The notes under the pieces: model-generated | What the model saw: the letters and a program-made list of their open reading frames with translations, nothing else | The model's database searches: none | Told to the model about the DNA's origin: nothing | Made by a program: the position numbers and the translations under genes | Shown here: positions 47,391-56,912 of the stretch, piece by piece | Layout of the letters: every line of letters begins with the position of its first letter | How positions within the stretch are numbered: position 1 is the stretch's first letter | Origin: 66-474 sp035606235 | GTDB taxonomy: Bacteria > Pseudomonadota > Gammaproteobacteria > Xanthomonadales > Rhodanobacteraceae | NCBI GenBank assembly: GCA_035606235.1 | Contig: DATNFU010000003.1 | Coordinates: 5,011-69,010 of the forward strand | Direction: 5' to 3' | DNA: 64,000 bases

Positions 47391-49052
47391 ATGCGTGCGC
47401 GAACCCTGCTCCCCGCCCTGATCTGTCTGGCGCTGGCCCTGCCGGCAGCGGCACAGCAACAGGATGTGAGCCTGCCGGAACTGGGCAGCTCGGCGGCGGG
47501 GCTGATCTCCCCGCAAGAGGAGGAAGCCTACGGCGCCAGCATGTTGCGCGAGCTGCGCTCGATCAACCAGGTGCTGGACGATCCGCAGGTGGATGCTTAC
47601 CTGCACGCGCTCGGCTACCGGCTGGTCGCGGCCAGTCCCGACCCCAAACAGCATTACACCTTTACCGTGTTGCGCGATCCGGAGATCAACGCCTTCGCCG
47701 CGCCCGGCGGCTACATCTTCGTGAACTCCGGGCTGATCACCACCACCGCCAGCGAAAGCGAACTCGCCGCGGTAATCGCCCACGAGCTTGCGCATATCAG
47801 CCAGCATCACCTTGAACGCGCCTTCGAAGATGCCAAGAAGAAGGCGCCGCTGTACGCGCTGGCCACATTGGGCATGCTGATCGCCGCCGGCGGCTCCAGC
47901 CAGACAGCGGGTCCGGGCATCCTCACCGCCGGCATGGGCCTGATGCAACAGGAGCAGATCGACTTCACCCGCAAGGATGAGGCGGAAGCCGATCGCGTGG
48001 GCATCGGCACACTGGCGAAAGCGGATTTCGACCCGGACGCGATGGCGGATTTCTTCAACCGCATGGCACGCGCGTTGCGCCCCGGCGGCGGTGACGGCGG
48101 CGACTATTCCGGCGACGCGCCGCCGTTCCTGCAGACCCATCCGGTTACCAGCGAGCGCATCGCCGAGGCCAAGGCGCGCGCGCATGTGATCGAGGAGCAG
48201 AGCCGCAATGCGCCGCGGCTCGCGTCCGCCGCGCCGGCGGACACTCTCAGCCTGCTGCCGTTCGTCAAGAACCCCGCCGCGCTGTTGAACGCGCCACGCA
48301 TGGCGCAAGATGGCGAGTATGCGTTGATCCGCGAACGCATCCGCGTGCTGTCCGCGCAGGATTTCAACGACATGGTGGCCTACTACGCGCGCAATCTCGC
48401 GCGTGGCGGCGATTTCGCCACGACCGCGCACCGTTACGGTTACGCACTGGCCTTGCAGCGCGCGGGGAACGCGCAGAAGGCGGTCGAGATTCTCAGGCAA
48501 CTGCTGACGGCGACGCCGGCCAGCAACACGCTGCAACTGGGTCTGGCCGACGCCGAACTCGCCGCCGGACATCGCGCCGACGCGTTGCGACACTACGCCG
48601 CGTTGAGCGCGCAATCCCCGCACAATCCTGCGATTGCGCTGGGCTACGCGCAGGCGTTGCTGACCGACGGCAAGCCCGACAGCGCGCGACTGGCGCAGGA
48701 ACAACTGAAACCGCTGCTGGATGATGATTCGGAACCGGAGTTGTACCGCACCTACGGTCACGCAAGCCATCTCGCGGGCGACGACATCCGCGCCGGCGAA
48801 GCTTATGCCGATGCAACCTTCCTCTCTGGCCGGCCGCAAGACGCGCTCGGCCAATTGCAACGCTTGTCCGAACGCAAGGATCTGGATTACTACGCGCGCG
48901 CGCGAATCGAAGCCACCATCGCGCAGATCACTCCGATCGCGCTGGAGATGCAGCGGCGCAACCTGCCGCAGGCCGGCGACAAGCCCGACAATGGCGACGG
49001 CTCGCAGCTGGGGTTCCATGCCTGTGGCGGCGACGGCTGCACGCGTTTCTGA
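47391..49052 (+). CDS. bepA: Periplasmic M48 metalloprotease BepA-like
   Basis: A 553-residue protease with a signal peptide (MRARTLLPALICLALAL ... AAAQQ). The M48 zinc motif HELAH is in VIAHELAHISQHH, and the third ligand Glu is in RKDEAEADRVG. The C-terminal half is made of TPR-like repeats (YALALQRAGNAQKAVEILR, LGYAQALLTDGKPDSA). BepA helps outer-membrane assembly by processing stalled LptD; this matches the domain order. ATG 47391 is chosen for the signal peptide. The gene stands by itself. Confidence 0.92.
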   Translation: MRARTLLPALICLALALPAAAQQQDVSLPELGSSAAGLISPQEEEAYGASMLRELRSINQVLDDPQVDAYLHALGYRLVAASPDPKQHYTFTVLRDPEINAFAAPGGYIFVNSGLITTTASESELAAVIAHELAHISQHHLERAFEDAKKKAPLYALATLGMLIAAGGSSQTAGPGILTAGMGLMQQEQIDFTRKDEAEADRVGIGTLAKADFDPDAMADFFNRMARALRPGGGDGGDYSGDAPPFLQTHPVTSERIAEAKARAHVIEEQSRNAPRLASAAPADTLSLLPFVKNPAALLNAPRMAQDGEYALIRERIRVLSAQDFNDMVAYYARNLARGGDFATTAHRYGYALALQRAGNAQKAVEILRQLLTATPASNTLQLGLADAELAAGHRADALRHYAALSAQSPHNPAIALGYAQALLTDGKPDSARLAQEQLKPLLDDDSEPELYRTYGHASHLAGDDIRAGEAYADATFLSGRPQDALGQLQRLSERKDLDYYARARIEATIAQITPIALEMQRRNLPQAGDKPDNGDGSQLGFHACGGDGCTRF

Positions 49053-49141
49053 GCGGGCCCGCGGACATTCAGCGCCGGGACTGCAAGGGATCGCCGCGCT
49101 GCGTATGATGGGCACGCCTCGAATAGCCCCGCTTGCCCCTC

Positions 49142-49885
49142 ATGACCAAACTTTCGTTGCGACTTGGCGTCTTCGCCCTGCCCCTGCTGTTGATCGCCTC
49201 CACAGCATCGGCCGCGCCGCCCGCCCCGGCTGCAAGTTCCGCGAACGCGCCCGCCGCTGTCGCGCATCCGCAGGTGAAGTTGCACACCACGATGGGCGAC
49301 ATCACCATCGAACTGTTTCCCGACAAAGCGCCACGCACGGTCGCCAATTTCCTGCAATACGTGCAAAACGATTTCTACGCGGGCACGGTATTCCATCGCG
49401 TGATTCCCGGTTTTCTGGTGCAGGGTGGCCTGTACACGCGGCAACTGACGGCCAAGCGCACGCGGCCGCCGATTGCCGATGAAGCCAACAATGGTCTGTC
49501 CAATCTGCGCGGCACCGTCGCCGCCGCGCGCGGGCCGGACCCGGATTCCGCCACCGCGCAATTCTTCTTCAACATCGTGGACAACCCGCGCCTGGATTAT
49601 GTGGGTAACCAGAGCGGCATGACATGGGGCTACGCGGTATTCGGCAAGGTCGTGGACGGCATGGACGTGGTGGACAAGATGGACGCCCTCCCGACCGGTC
49701 CGCAGGGCCCGTTCGTCGGCGACGTGCCGAGGCCGCTGCCGGTGATCGAAAGCGTCAAAGTGATCGGCGAAGCCGCGCAACCGACCGCCGAACCCGTGTC
49801 GCCGACGGCGGGACAGATCCCGGTTTCAGCGCCGGCGAAAAAGGCGAAGAAGAACGCCAAACCCGCAGCGCCAGTGAAACATTAG
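49142..49885 (+). CDS. Exported cyclophilin-type peptidyl-prolyl isomerase
   Basis: A 247-residue cyclophilin. A signal peptide ends near ASTASAAPP, followed by a Pro/Ala linker. The isomerase core has GTVFHRVIPGFLVQGGLYT and GTVAAARGPDPDSATAQFFFN. The C-terminus is a Lys/Ala/Pro-rich tail. It would help fold periplasmic proteins. The TAG stop overlaps the GTG start of lpxH by one nt, so the two genes are coupled. Confidence 0.9.
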   Translation: MTKLSLRLGVFALPLLLIASTASAAPPAPAASSANAPAAVAHPQVKLHTTMGDITIELFPDKAPRTVANFLQYVQNDFYAGTVFHRVIPGFLVQGGLYTRQLTAKRTRPPIADEANNGLSNLRGTVAAARGPDPDSATAQFFFNIVDNPRLDYVGNQSGMTWGYAVFGKVVDGMDVVDKMDALPTGPQGPFVGDVPRPLPVIESVKVIGEAAQPTAEPVSPTAGQIPVSAPAKKAKKNAKPAAPVKH

Positions 49886-50607
49886 TGGCGACGATCTTCA
49901 TCTCTGATCTGCACCTCGATGCGGAGCGGCCGCACATCGTCGAATTGTTCGAACAATTTGTGCGCGGCGAAGCGCGCCAGGCCGACGCGCTGTACATCCT
50001 GGGCGATCTGTTCGAGGCCTACATCGGTGATGACGACGATGCGCCGTTGCCCGCGCGCGTTGCGGGCGCGCTGAAAGCGCTGAGCGAATCCGGCGTGCCG
50101 GTGCATTTCATCGCTGGCAATCGCGATTTCCTGCTCGGCGAGGATTACGCGTCCCGCGCGGGGATGACGCTGCTGGACGACGGCACGGTGGTGGATCTCC
50201 ACGGCACCCCGACCCTGCTGCTGCACGGCGATACCCTGTGCACCGACGATCCCGCGTACCAGACATTCCGTGCCCAGGTACGCGACCCGGTCTGGCAGCG
50301 GATGTTTCTCTCGCAGTCACTCGGCGCTCGGCGTGCGTTCGCGGCCAAGGCGCGCGATGCCAGCCGCACGCACACCTCACGGGCCGACTTGGCGATCATG
50401 GATGTCAATCAGACGGCGGTTGAACGCGCGCTCCTGAAGGCTGGCGTGAAGCGAATGATCCACGGCCACACCCACCGCCCCGCAATCCACCACTTCAAGT
50501 TGAACGGTGCGGACGCGCAACGGATCGTGCTGGGCGACTGGTATAGCCAAGGCTCGTTGCTGCAGTTGGATGGGCGCGATGCGGCATTGCGCGATCCGCA
50601 ACCATGA
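49885..50607 (+). CDS. lpxH: UDP-2,3-diacylglucosamine diphosphatase
   Basis: A 240-residue metallophosphoesterase of lipid A synthesis. Motifs: ISDLHLD, LGDLFEAYIGDDD, GNRDFL, LLHGDTLCTDD and HGHTHRP, with the expected Mn-binding Asp and His. The start is GTG 49885, giving the E. coli length exactly. It follows the cyclophilin gene as in E. coli ppiB-lpxH. Confidence 0.95.
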   Translation: MATIFISDLHLDAERPHIVELFEQFVRGEARQADALYILGDLFEAYIGDDDDAPLPARVAGALKALSESGVPVHFIAGNRDFLLGEDYASRAGMTLLDDGTVVDLHGTPTLLLHGDTLCTDDPAYQTFRAQVRDPVWQRMFLSQSLGARRAFAAKARDASRTHTSRADLAIMDVNQTAVERALLKAGVKRMIHGHTHRPAIHHFKLNGADAQRIVLGDWYSQGSLLQLDGRDAALRDPQP

Positions 50608-50632
50608 GATCCAATCCGAACGAGGTCGCACG

Positions 50633-50932
50633 ATGAAATATTTTCTGTTCCGGCTGATCCCGCCACGGCCGACTTTCCTGGCCGACATCACGCCTGCCGA
50701 GCGGCAGTTGATGCAGGCCCACGCGGCATACTGGCGCGATCAGATGGCGCAAGGGCGCGTCGCGGCGTTTGGTCCGGTGGCCGACCCAGCCGGTCCCTAT
50801 GGCATCGGCGTGCTCACGCTGGAGGACGACGTACCGCCGCACGCTCTCGCCGCGGCCGATCCGACCATCCAGGCGGATGCCGGATTCCGTTTTGAAATTC
50901 ACGCGATGCCCAGCCTGGTGATCAGGGGCTGA
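50633..50932 (+). CDS. YciI family protein
   Basis: A 99-residue single-domain protein with the YCII pattern: a beta-strand FLFRLIPPRP, then HAAYWRDQMAQGRVAAFGP with the conserved His, and ADPTIQADAGFRFEIHAM. Family function is largely unknown. GAGG lies 9 nt upstream of the ATG. It lies 25 nt after lpxH and may be cotranscribed. Confidence 0.85.
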   Translation: MKYFLFRLIPPRPTFLADITPAERQLMQAHAAYWRDQMAQGRVAAFGPVADPAGPYGIGVLTLEDDVPPHALAAADPTIQADAGFRFEIHAMPSLVIRG

Positions 50933-50972
50933 CGAACCCGTTGCCGCACCGTGTGCCCGCGCAACCGGCGGA

Positions 50973-52355
50973 TCAGGCATTGACAGCGCTGATCGCGTCG
51001 CCCAGCCGCTCCACCGCGATCACTTCCAGTTCGCCGATGCGCGACTTCTTCGGTGCATTCGCCTTCGGCACGATTGCGCGCCGGAAGCCATGCTGGGCGG
51101 CTTCCTTCAGGCGCTCCTCGCCGTTGGGCACCGGGCGGATTTCGCCGGACAGGCCCACCTCGCCGAAGGTCACGGTTTTTTCCGGCAGCGGCTTGTCGCG
51201 AAAACTCGACAACACCGCCAGCAGTACCGGAAGATCGGCCGCCGTCTCCTGCACGCGGATGCCGCCGACCACATTGACGAACACATCCTGGTCGTACACC
51301 GCCGCACCCCCATGACGATGCAGCACCGCCAGCAACATCGCCAGGCGATTCTGTTCCAGCCCCAACGCGACGCGGCGCGGATTGCCGAGTGAGGATTGAT
51401 CCACCAGCGCCTGCACCTCGACCAGCAACGGCCGGGTGCCTTCACGCGTCACCATCACCGCGCTGCCGGAAGTCGGCCCGGTGTGCGCGGAAAGAAAAAT
51501 CGCGGACGGATTCGGTACTTCGCGCAGACCCTTGTCGCCCATCGCGAACACACCCAGCTCGTTGACTGCGCCGAAGCGGTTCTTGAACGCGCGCAGCACG
51601 CGGAAACGCGAACCGATCTCGCCCTCGAAATACAACACCGCATCCACCATGTGTTCGAGCACGCGCGGGCCGGCGATGCCGCCTTCCTTGGTGACGTGCC
51701 CGACCAGGAACACGCAGGTGCCGGTCTCCTTGGCGAAACGCACCAGCCGCGCGGCCGATTCGCGCACCTGCGACACCGACCCGGGTGCCGCAGGCAGCGA
51801 TTCCGTCCAGATCGTCTGGATCGAATCGATCACCAGCACGCGCGGGCGTTCGGCAACGGTCTGTTCGAGCACACGTTCGACGCAGGTTTCCGCCAGCGCG
51901 CGCAAGGGTTCGAGTGCGATGCCAAGCCTGCGCCCGCGCGCAGCGACCTGGGCCAGGGATTCCTCGCCGGTCACGTACAGGCCCGGCAGCGACGTGCCGA
52001 GCGCGCCCAGCGTCTGCAACAACAAGGTGGATTTGCCGATGCCCGGATCGCCACCGACCAGCACCACCGAGCCCTCCACCAAGCCGCCGCCCAGCACGCG
52101 ATCCAGTTCGCCGATGCCGGTGGCGTGGCGCAGTTCGGCATCTCCCGCGACGGTCGCCAGCGGCTGCACGCGCGGCGCATCCACGCCGGCGTAGCCGGCG
52201 CCGCGGGTGTTCACCGCTGCGCCTGCGGCTTTCGCCGGCTGCACGATGAACGCGCTCAGCGTGTTCCATGCGCCGCACTCTGCGCACTGGCCCTGCCACT
52301 TGCTGTGCTCGGCGCCGCAATCGGCGCAGACGTAGGCGGTCTTGGCTTTGGGCAT
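50973..52355 (-). CDS. radA: DNA repair protein RadA
   Basis: A 460-residue RecA-like ATPase that helps branch migration in recombination. An N-terminal zinc finger (CADCGAEHSKWQGQCAECGAW) is at residues ~10-30. Walker A is GGDPGIGKSTLLLQ, and the RadA-specific KNRFG is in KNRFGAVNELGVF. A Lon-like C-terminal domain completes it. The start is 3 nt after the alr stop in the dnaB-alr-radA order. Confidence 0.96.
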   Translation of the reverse strand: MPKAKTAYVCADCGAEHSKWQGQCAECGAWNTLSAFIVQPAKAAGAAVNTRGAGYAGVDAPRVQPLATVAGDAELRHATGIGELDRVLGGGLVEGSVVLVGGDPGIGKSTLLLQTLGALGTSLPGLYVTGEESLAQVAARGRRLGIALEPLRALAETCVERVLEQTVAERPRVLVIDSIQTIWTESLPAAPGSVSQVRESAARLVRFAKETGTCVFLVGHVTKEGGIAGPRVLEHMVDAVLYFEGEIGSRFRVLRAFKNRFGAVNELGVFAMGDKGLREVPNPSAIFLSAHTGPTSGSAVMVTREGTRPLLVEVQALVDQSSLGNPRRVALGLEQNRLAMLLAVLHRHGGAAVYDQDVFVNVVGGIRVQETAADLPVLLAVLSSFRDKPLPEKTVTFGEVGLSGEIRPVPNGEERLKEAAQHGFRRAIVPKANAPKKSRIGELEVIAVERLGDAISAVNA

Positions 52356-52358
52356 GGG

Positions 52359-53435
52359 CTAATCCTCGGCGAACAACACGCGCCGCGTCACGCCGCATGT
52401 CAGCTCATACGAGATCGTACCGGCATGTCGCGCGACGATTTCGACCGGAAGCTGCGGCCCCCACAACGTGACCACGTCACCGACGCGCGCGTTCGGCGCG
52501 TTGCGCAAGTCCAGCGTGATCAAGTCCATCGAGACGCGGCCGATGATCGCGGCGCGCGCATCGTGGACCAGCACCGGCGTGCCGGAAGGCGCGCTGCGCG
52601 GATAACCGTCGCCGTAACCGATCGCGGCAATACCGACGTTCATGTCGTCGGTGCACTCGTACATGGAACCGTAGCCGATGCGCTCGCCGCGCTGGATGCG
52701 GTTGATCGCGATCAGCCGCGTCGAGAGCGTCATCGCCGGCGCAAAACCGAAATCCGCCCCAACCTTGTCCGGCGCGACCGATAATCCATACAGCAGCCCG
52801 CCCACCCGCACCCAATCACCGCGCGCACGTGGCCAGCCGAGCAATCCGGCGGAATTGGACAGCGCGCGTTCGCCGGCAATATCTCGCGTGGCGTTTTCGA
52901 AATTCTCGATCTGCCTCGCGGTCATCGCATTATCGAATTCTTCCGAGGACGCGAAGTGCGTCATCAGCGCGATGTCCCGATCAACGGAGGGCATCGCACG
53001 CAGGCGCGCATGCAGTTCGGACGCGCGCATCGCAGGAAATCCCAGTCGATGCATGCCGGTGTCGAGCTTCAGCCAGACGCGCAATGCTGGTGCGCCGCGT
53101 TCGGCGGCGAGCATCTCCAACTGCGAATCGTGATGGATCACCGCCTCCAGGTTCAGCCGCCGCATCTCGGCGAGATCGCTGGCCGCATCCGGCCCGCTCA
53201 GCACCACGATGCGGTTGCGATGCCCGGCTGCGCGCAGGCGCAGCCCATCGGCGATGGAGGCAACGCCGAAGGCATCGGCATCGGTCAGTGCACGCGCGCA
53301 GCGTTCCAGACCGTGGCCGTAGGCATCGGCCTTCACCACCGCCATCACTTTCGCGTTTCCGGCAAGCGCGCGGATACGCGCGAGATTCGCGCGCAGTGCG
53401 TCGAGGTGGATCGTGGCAATGGCGGTTCTGCTCAT
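52359..53435 (-). CDS. alr: Alanine racemase
   Basis: A 358-residue PLP enzyme making D-alanine for peptidoglycan. The PLP-binding Lys is in AVVKADAYGHG, about residue 35. The catalytic Tyr is in GYGSMYECTDD, and GYGDGYPRS is typical. It sits between dnaB (130-nt gap) and radA (3-nt gap). Confidence 0.96.
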   Translation of the reverse strand: MSRTAIATIHLDALRANLARIRALAGNAKVMAVVKADAYGHGLERCARALTDADAFGVASIADGLRLRAAGHRNRIVVLSGPDAASDLAEMRRLNLEAVIHHDSQLEMLAAERGAPALRVWLKLDTGMHRLGFPAMRASELHARLRAMPSVDRDIALMTHFASSEEFDNAMTARQIENFENATRDIAGERALSNSAGLLGWPRARGDWVRVGGLLYGLSVAPDKVGADFGFAPAMTLSTRLIAINRIQRGERIGYGSMYECTDDMNVGIAAIGYGDGYPRSAPSGTPVLVHDARAAIIGRVSMDLITLDLRNAPNARVGDVVTLWGPQLPVEIVARHAGTISYELTCGVTRRVLFAED

Positions 53436-53565
53436 GCCAGCGACCGGTCGGGACGACGGAAGTCGGCTGATGCCGGTGAGGGCAATCTTGCCGAGCGACC
53501 GAACTGCAATGGCGCGTCAACGCCCAATGCTGCTCCGGCCCCAGATTCCCGGTCCTCGCCTCCCA

Positions 53566-54972
53566 TCATTCCAGCCGCCCCACGTACGACTCCGGCGCGT
53601 AATTCTCGAATTTGGTGTACTGGCCGAGGAAGGTGAGTTTGACGGTATCAATCGGGCCGTTGCGCTGCTTGCCGATGATGATCTCGGCGATGCCCTTGTT
53701 CGGCGTCTCCTTGTCGTAGACCTCTTCGCGATAGATGAAGAGGATCAAGTCGGCATCCTGCTCGATCGCGCCGGATTCGCGCAAGTCGCTCATCACCGGG
53801 CGCTTGTCGTTGCGCTGTTCCAGCGCGCGGTTCAACTGCGACAGCGCGATCACCGGCACCTTCAGCTCCTTGGCGAGGGCTTTCAGGTTGCGCGATATTT
53901 CTGAAATTTCGGTGGCGCGGTTCTCCTTGTTGCCGGGCACCTGCATCAATTGCAGGTAATCGATCACGATCATGCCGAGGCCGTGTTCGCGCGCCATGCG
54001 CCGCGCGCGCGAACGCAACTCGCCGGGCGACAGCGCCGGCGTGTCGTCAATGAAGATTTTGGATTCCGACAGCAACGCGGTCGCCTGGGTAACCCGCGGC
54101 CAATCCTCTTCGGCGAGGTCGCCGGTGCGCAGGTGCTGCTGGTTGATGCGGCCGAGCGAGGAAATCAACCGGAACGCGAGTTGTGAAGACGACATTTCCA
54201 TCGAGAAGATCAACACCGGCTTCTTGGCGCGCAACGCGACCGTCTCGGCAAGATTCATGGCCAGCGCGGTCTTGCCCATCGACGGCCGCGCGGCAATGAT
54301 CACCAGATCCTCGGGTTGCAGGCCGGCGGTGAGATTGTCGAGATCGGTAAAGCCGGTCGGCAGGCCGGTGATCTGGCCACGGTTGGCATAGCGCTGCTGC
54401 AATAGCTGCATCGCGTCGCGCAACGCATCGCGCATCGGCGCGTACTGCTTGCGCCCGCGCGCGCCGGCCTCGGCGATCTGAAACACGCGCTGCTCGGCGA
54501 TCTCGAGAATTTCCGGTGTGGTGCGGCCTTCCGGATGGAAGCTGTCGCCAACAATATCGCTGCCGGCTTCGATCAACTGCCGCAAGACGGACTTGTCGCG
54601 CACGATGTCGGCATACGCGGCGACGTTGGCCGCGCTCGGCGTGGCGTTGGCCAGTTCCGCCAGATAGGCCGCGCCGCCGACGCTGTCGGAAAGCGCGTTG
54701 CGTTCGAACCATTCGCCCAGCGTCACCGCGTCGAAAGGCTTGCTCTGCGCCGACAATTCGCCGATCGCGCGAAAAATAAGCTTGTGTTCGCGGCGATAGA
54801 AGTCATCCTCGCGCACGCGCCCGGCGATGTCGTCCCAGGCGCGCGGCAACAGCATCAGACCGCCGAGCACCGACTGTTCCGCCTCGATCGAATGCGGCGG
54901 CACCCGCAGCGTATCCACGCGCGCGGTCGGTTTGCGGTCGGGCAGGACGGCGCTCATTTGCTCTGATGACAT
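53566..54972 (-). CDS. dnaB: Replicative DNA helicase
   Basis: A 468-residue hexameric helicase. The N-terminal collar has LRVPPHSIEAEQSVLGGL. The RecA-like domain has the P-loop ARPSMGKTALAMN, then EMSSSQLAFRLISSLG and MIVIDYLQLMQ. EYAPESYVGRLE closes the protein. There is no intein. The start may be ATG 54972 or, five codons later, 54957. It is the first gene of dnaB-alr-radA, 565 bp downstream of rplI. Confidence 0.96.
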   Translation of the reverse strand: MSSEQMSAVLPDRKPTARVDTLRVPPHSIEAEQSVLGGLMLLPRAWDDIAGRVREDDFYRREHKLIFRAIGELSAQSKPFDAVTLGEWFERNALSDSVGGAAYLAELANATPSAANVAAYADIVRDKSVLRQLIEAGSDIVGDSFHPEGRTTPEILEIAEQRVFQIAEAGARGRKQYAPMRDALRDAMQLLQQRYANRGQITGLPTGFTDLDNLTAGLQPEDLVIIAARPSMGKTALAMNLAETVALRAKKPVLIFSMEMSSSQLAFRLISSLGRINQQHLRTGDLAEEDWPRVTQATALLSESKIFIDDTPALSPGELRSRARRMAREHGLGMIVIDYLQLMQVPGNKENRATEISEISRNLKALAKELKVPVIALSQLNRALEQRNDKRPVMSDLRESGAIEQDADLILFIYREEVYDKETPNKGIAEIIIGKQRNGPIDTVKLTFLGQYTKFENYAPESYVGRLE

Positions 54973-55312
54973 TCCATAATTCTGGAACTCTCATCTTCAG
55001 CAACTGCATCTCAAATGTCGAGACGTCAGCCTGTGCCACGGCTGTGGGTACGCTGTAGATAAGTTGTGCGGAGTTTGTGGAGAACCCTCGAAGCTCATCC
55101 TCTGTCGGCGTGCAGGCCATGGACTGCCGTGTCGAAGTGAGCTTTGCGCGCTGTCGCGATGCCGCAGCGATGATGCCGATTGCGCGAGCAAGGCGCGACT
55201 GTTTGAGCACAGGGATGTGCGAGTTCGCGCCGGCGCGCGCGCGGCAAGGAGCAAGGGCAGTCGAGCCGACCCGAAGTCGGCGAGACCATCGCGTCCAGCG
55301 CGAATGGCTTTT

Positions 55313-55340
55313 GGTTACTTTCCCCGAAAGGAAAGTAACC
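55313..55340. repeat. Perfect 11-bp hairpin GGTTACTTTCC / GGAAAGTAACC
   Basis: The two arms are exact reverse complements (55313-55323 and 55330-55340) with a CCGAAA loop. It is preceded by GCGCGACTGTTTGAGCAC-type sequence and followed by CGCGCCGTGG. The same arrangement is, from memory, common in Lysobacterales genomes. Confidence 0.8.
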
Positions 55341-55463
55341 CGCGCCGTGGGACGGCACGGAAAAAGACATGGACGTCGCATCCAAATTTGCGGGAGTGCT
55401 CGCAAGTGTTCCCTCACCCTGCCAACTGCCTTCTCTCTCCAGCAAGCGGGAGAGGGGAATAGG

Positions 55464-55489
55464 AAAACGGGCGCCTTGCGGCGCCCGTT
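55464..55489 (-). terminator. Rho-independent terminator of rpsF-rpsR-rplI
   Basis: On the minus strand AACGGGCGCC (55489-55480) pairs with GGCGCCCGTT (55475-55466) around GCAA, followed by a short T-run. It lies 47 nt after the rplI stop and separates the ribosomal genes from dnaB. Confidence 0.8.
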
Positions 55490-55536
55490 CCATTCCATGC
55501 GGTTGCGTGTGCCGACAAACGCGGCACCGCGCAAAC

Positions 55537-55986
55537 TTATTCTTCCGCGATCACTTTCACCTTCACCGTACCCTGCACGTCCGCGTGCAGCGAAATCTGC
55601 ACTTCGTACTCGCCGAGATTGCGCAGCGGCCCTTCGCCCAGGATCACCTCGCTCTTCTCGAGCTCGAGCCCTTGGCTGGTGAAGGCTTCCGCGATTTCGC
55701 GCGGGCCGACCGAGCCATACAGCTTGCCTTCGGGACTGGCGTTGGCGCGAATCGTGGTCTCGGCGCCTTCGAATTTCCCGGCGCGCGCCTGTGCCGCACC
55801 CAGCAGTTCGTTGGACTTGGTTTCGTACTCGGCGCGACGTTGCTCGAATTGCTCGAGATTGGCCTTGGTAGCCGGCACAGCCTTGCCGCGCGGCACCAGA
55901 TAATTGCGGCCGTAACCGGGCTTGACCTTGACCTTGTCGCCCAGGCCGCCCAGGTTCTTCACTTTTTCCAGCAGGATGAGTTCCAT
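55537..55986 (-). CDS. rplI: 50S ribosomal protein L9
   Basis: A 149-residue protein starting MELILLEKVKNLGGLGDKV with GYGRNYLVPRGKA, the L9 signature. The long central helix region has ATKANLEQFEQRRAEYETK. It binds 23S rRNA. It follows rpsR by 145 nt, in the rpsF-rpsR-rplI unit. Confidence 0.97.
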   Translation of the reverse strand: MELILLEKVKNLGGLGDKVKVKPGYGRNYLVPRGKAVPATKANLEQFEQRRAEYETKSNELLGAAQARAGKFEGAETTIRANASPEGKLYGSVGPREIAEAFTSQGLELEKSEVILGEGPLRNLGEYEVQISLHADVQGTVKVKVIAEE

Positions 55987-56131
55987 CTTGTTCTCCGATT
56001 CGTTAGCGCCGGAACAAATCCGACGCAGCCAATGGGTGTCCGAATTGCACGGATTGCATAAATCCGCTTACCTCACCGCGGACGCGCGACCCGCCGAATG
56101 AATCAGCCGAGCGCGAGCCCTGCGGCGATGC

Positions 56132-56362
56132 CTAAACGAAATGGTTGTCGCTGTACGGCAGCAAGGCCAGGAAGCGCGCGCGCTGCACCGCATCCGACAA
56201 TTGGCGCTGATAACGCGCTTTGGTGCCGGTGATGCGGCTGGGCACGATCTTGCCGGTCTCGGTGACGTACTGGCGCAGGACGTTCAAGTCCTTGTAGTCG
56301 ATCTGCTTCACGCCTTCGGCGGTGAAGCGGCAGAATTTCTTGCGGCGAAAGAATTTGGACAT
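56132..56362 (-). CDS. rpsR: 30S ribosomal protein S18
   Basis: A 76-residue basic protein with FFRRKKFCRFTAEGVKQIDYKD at the start and TGTKARYQRQLSDAVQRARFLALLPY, typical of S18. It pairs with S6 on 16S rRNA. It is 27 nt after rpsF. Confidence 0.97.
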   Translation of the reverse strand: MSKFFRRKKFCRFTAEGVKQIDYKDLNVLRQYVTETGKIVPSRITGTKARYQRQLSDAVQRARFLALLPYSDNHFV

Positions 56363-56389
56363 GATCGTATCTCCGGATTCGATGGGCTC

Positions 56390-56797
56390 TTATGCGGCTT
56401 CGTCGCGATCGTTGCGATCGCCGCCGAATCCGCCGAATCCACCCTCGTCATCGTGCCGACGCGGCTTCTCGTCCTTGTCCTTCGCCTTCATGATCGGCGA
56501 GGGCTCGGTGTCGGCGGCATCCATCTTCACGACCAGATGGCGCAGGACCGCATCGTTGAAGCGGAAGCCCGACACCAGCTCTTCGAGCGCCTTGGGCCCG
56601 CACTCGATATTGAGCAGCGCGTAATGTGCCTTGGCCAGATGCTGGATCGGGTAGGCGAGCTGACGGCGACCCCAGTCCTCGACGCGATGCACCTTGCCGC
56701 CGTCTGCCTCGACCAGCGCTTTGTAGCGCTCGATCATGGCTGGCACCTGCTCGCTCTGGTCCGGATGGACCAGGAACACGACTTCATAATGACGCAT
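56390..56797 (-). CDS. rpsF: 30S ribosomal protein S6
   Basis: A 135-residue protein with MRHYEVVFLVHPDQSEQVP at the start and the typical GRRQLAYPIQ segment. The C-terminus is an acidic and glycine-rich tail (AADTEPSPIMKAKDKDEKP onward, ending in a GGFGG segment), longer than in the core domain. It is the first gene of rpsF-rpsR-rplI, with a ~110-nt leader. Confidence 0.97.
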   Translation of the reverse strand: MRHYEVVFLVHPDQSEQVPAMIERYKALVEADGGKVHRVEDWGRRQLAYPIQHLAKAHYALLNIECGPKALEELVSGFRFNDAVLRHLVVKMDAADTEPSPIMKAKDKDEKPRRHDDEGGFGGFGGDRNDRDEAA

Positions 56798-56906
56798 GGT
56801 ATTTCCTCACGGGTATCGCCGCAGTCGATGCCGCGGCGGGCAGCCTCCCGACCGGAAACCGGCGGTGAGGCAAGGGTCTTCAACCGCACGAATCGCGGGC
56901 GAAAGA
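56798..56906 (-). promoter_or_regulatory. 5' leader of rpsF, possible S6:S18-binding RNA
   Basis: A GC-rich leader between the predicted promoter and rpsF. It can fold, for example GCCGCGGCA against TGCGGC, and includes CCG triplets. Many bacteria have an RNA site in the rpsF leader that binds the S6:S18 complex; that this one does is an inference. Confidence 0.35.
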
Positions 56907-56912
56907 GGCGGG

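Larger units (their letters stand above)
54973..55536. other. 564-bp non-coding gap with mixed repeats
   Basis: No gene is supported here. It holds dnaB's promoter region, an 11-bp perfect hairpin at 55313-55340 and a repeat-like block at 55100-55345 with GCGCGACTGTTTGAGCAC and GGTTACTTTCC. At 55408-55460 there is CCCTCACCCTGCC and CAGCAAGCGGGAGAGGGG, which resembles a common free-standing repeat. The terminator of rplI follows. Confidence 0.7.
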
